Of a stretch of DNA of 17,047 bases, positions 15,687 to 17,047 are shown piece after piece (the first letter of the stretch is position 1; every line of letters begins with the position of its first letter). The position numbers and the translations under genes were made by a program. The notes under the pieces were generated by a model. That model saw only the letters and a program-made list of their open reading frames with translations, was not told where the DNA came from and made no database searches. Source of the DNA: Alphaproteobacteria bacterium (GTDB taxonomy: Bacteria > Pseudomonadota > Alphaproteobacteria > CAAGCB01 > CAG-977); assembly GCA_021639925.1 (NCBI GenBank), contig JAJXEL010000031.1, positions 1-17,047 of the forward strand, given 5' to 3'.

Positions 15687-16116
15687 AACCGCAGCAGCAT
15701 CGGTCTGATTTTATGACGGCGCTGAAACCTGTTTTACAGGAAACGTCCGAACACATTCCCAGGCATGTTTCTCCGGCTTTGCGGTAAGACGTATCGCAGC
15801 TGAAAGAAGAATCGCCGGGACAGACCGCGTTATCCGGACAGACCATGCATAAGTTGTTTTTCAGGTATCTGCCGGATTTGCATTTGGAACAAACGCCCGT
15901 CGTTTTGTCGCATGAAAGGCAGTTAGGATCGCAGTCCTTTGCCAGCGACGTTTCGGGGCGCAGAGAATTTAATCCGCCCGTTGAATAAGCGTTGCCGCGT
16001 CCCAGTTTGACCGCTTTGGCGACAACGAAGGCTTCGTTGTTTTTTAACGGCTGTTCCGCTTGTGCCGCCAAAGGAAAAAAGCAGGCAAGAATAAAAAATA
16101 AACAGATGTTTTTCAT
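15685..16116 (-). CDS. Secreted Cys-rich CxxC-repeat protein, short member
   Basis: Unrecognised protein of 143 residues. A signal peptide (hydrophobic 5-17, A-Q-A at 18-20) is probably cut before E21. A lipobox reading at C12 is weak, because it would leave a hydrophobic segment behind. Residues 21-60 have no Cys. From C62 on there are 15 Cys in 82 residues, spaced C-x3-C-x2-C-x6-C-x2-C-x10-C-x2-C-x5-C-x7-C, and a CCC triplet lies at 140-142 just before the end. The first six intervals, and separately the x2-x5-x7 run, recur exactly in the upstream gene. The pattern recalls furin-like or growth-factor-receptor Cys-rich repeats. It starts 17 bases after the larger gene with an AAAGGAG site, so the two form an operon. 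Function unknown; a surface or periplasmic disulphide-bonded structure is likely. Confidence 0.85.
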   Translation of the reverse strand: MKNICLFFILACFFPLAAQAEQPLKNNEAFVVAKAVKLGRGNAYSTGGLNSLRPETSLAKDCDPNCLSCDKTTGVCSKCKSGRYLKNNLCMVCPDNAVCPGDSSFSCDTSYRKAGETCLGMCSDVSCKTGFSAVIKSDRCCCG

Positions 16117-16133
16117 GGTCTATTCTCCTTTGT

Positions 16134-17006
16134 TTAATCGGGTATACAGCAACAGCCGTCAGACGATTTTGTCGTATAAGGGGGACAGCTTGAAACGGTG
16201 TTTGTTTGCGCAACGCATTTGCCGCCGGACAATTCATAACCGTCGGCGCAAGCCGTGCAGACAGAGGCCGAACTGCATTCTGTGCAGTTTGACGGACAGC
16301 TGTAGCAGGAATATCCGCTGTAAGAGCTGCCGGATTTGTAATATCCTTTGTTACAGTTTAAATTAATGCCGTCCGTACATGTTCCGTTTGCCGGGCAGAT
16401 TCGGCAGCTGTCATTTCCGTTATATCCTGTTGCGTAATAACCGCTTTCGCATTTTGTGCAAACGCCGACGCCTTGATCTCCTCCGCATAAAATGCAGTGA
16501 GGCCTGTAACAGGAATAACATACAGTGTGCTGCGTTGGATTAATATAGTCTCCGCTGTAACTTCTGGCCATTTCCCACCCGTATCCGTCGTTACATGTCG
16601 AACACAAATAACAGCCCGTGCCGTAAGCGGTACATGATTTGCAGTTATTGACTCCGGCTTGACAGGCTGCGGCAGTTGAATAGGAGCATTTATAACAGAC
16701 GCCGTCCACCAGCCGGTACCCCGAATAACATTCGGTGCAGGAGGTCGAAGTTGATCCGCACTTTTTACAGCCTGTTTTGCAACTTGTGGTTCCTGTATTG
16801 TCAATAACGCCGCCCTGACATTTATAACAACCGCCGTAATATCCTAAAGAGCAAGTCCCCGAACAGCTGGCGTTGCAGGCATCGAGCGTCATCGTCGAAT
16901 CCTGGGCGCAGCATTCTTCCTGCGTCATGTTCGCCGGACAGATGGCCCTGGAATATCCCTGCTGCGGCCAAAGGAAAAACATTAAATAAATAAAGACATA
17001 TTTCAT
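16134..17006 (-). CDS. Secreted Cys-rich CxxC-repeat protein, long member
   Basis: Unrecognised protein of 290 residues with 42 Cys (about 14%), mostly as CxxC pairs. A signal peptide covers about 1-21 (K2, then a hydrophobic run, S-R-A before the likely cut). Four or five furin-like modules follow: near 76-107 (C-x3-C-x2-C-x6-C-x2-C-x10-C-x2-C), near 115-138, near 166-218, and near 237-264, each with an aromatic G-Y after a CxxC pair. The end carries D-G-C-C-C-I-P-D, with CCC at 285-287. The many Tyr, Ser and Gly residues and lack of other motifs suggest an extracytoplasmic, disulphide-rich structural or binding protein, superficially like protist variant surface proteins. GGGAGG precedes the ATG. 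First gene of the pair; its promoter is probably at or beyond the window edge. Confidence 0.85.
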   Translation of the reverse strand: MKYVFIYLMFFLWPQQGYSRAICPANMTQEECCAQDSTMTLDACNASCSGTCSLGYYGGCYKCQGGVIDNTGTTSCKTGCKKCGSTSTSCTECYSGYRLVDGVCYKCSYSTAAACQAGVNNCKSCTAYGTGCYLCSTCNDGYGWEMARSYSGDYINPTQHTVCYSCYRPHCILCGGDQGVGVCTKCESGYYATGYNGNDSCRICPANGTCTDGINLNCNKGYYKSGSSYSGYSCYSCPSNCTECSSASVCTACADGYELSGGKCVAQTNTVSSCPPYTTKSSDGCCCIPD

Positions 17007-17047
17007 AATACCCTCCCTGGTTAAAGTCAGATAAAACTATTTTTAAT

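Noticed and set aside
16075..16116. Lipobox (I-L-A-C at residues 9-12) making the short Cys-rich protein a lipoprotein
   Set aside because: The position before A-C is Leu rather than a small residue, and cutting there would leave F-F-P-L-A-A-Q-A at the N-terminus; a normal A-Q-A cleavage site follows.
16003..16804. Overlapping minus-strand frames at 16358-16804 and 15923-16237
   Set aside because: They overlap the two Cys-rich genes in other frames and have no signal peptide or matching ribosome site; the Cys-rich frames have regular Cys spacing, starts and strong sites.

Overview
The window looks like a chromosomal segment of a Gram-negative bacterium, most likely an alphaproteobacterium. 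This rests on gene order (mtaB next to ftsY; ffh-rpsP-rimM-trmD-rplS), an Ala/Lys-rich tail on ribosomal protein S16, and a YejABEF-type importer. The pair of secreted CxxC-repeat proteins at the right end suggests to me an uncultured, possibly host-associated, lineage; that is inference. Coding density is very high, most genes touch or overlap their neighbours, and I see no insertion sequence, phage gene, tRNA, rRNA or CRISPR array.

Layout. (1) 3-5327, plus strand: the 3' part of yejA, then yejB, yejE and yejF (a peptide ABC importer), followed 15 bases later by a FliN/SpoA-domain gene. (2) 10742-5328, minus strand: mtaB, ftsY, a large membrane protein with a C-terminal HEAT-repeat half, and a small cyclic-nucleotide-binding-domain protein, all tightly coupled. 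The plus and minus units meet with abutting stop codons at 5327/5328. (3) 10743-10996: a 254-base divergent control region. It has a good promoter facing each way, an inverted repeat at each promoter, and on the ffh side a leader of about 80 nt that ends in an intrinsic terminator. (4) 10997-14464, plus strand: ffh, rpsP, rimM, trmD and rplS, closed by a terminator at 14546-14587. (5) 14609-15628, plus strand: asd, closed by a strong terminator that works in both directions. (6) 17006-15685, minus strand: two adjacent secreted Cys-rich proteins that share the same Cys-spacing modules and a CCC C-terminal motif.

How it fits together. The divergent region controls both protein arms of the signal recognition particle: the receptor FtsY to the left and Ffh to the right, the latter with ribosomal proteins S16 and L19 and the maturation factors RimM and TrmD. 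The ffh leader looks like an attenuator or a small RNA. The least ordinary parts are the Cys-rich pair, the ffh leader with a perfect Shine-Dalgarno sequence inside its terminator, the transporter/HEAT/CNB module coupled to ftsY, and the isolated FliN-like gene behind yejF.
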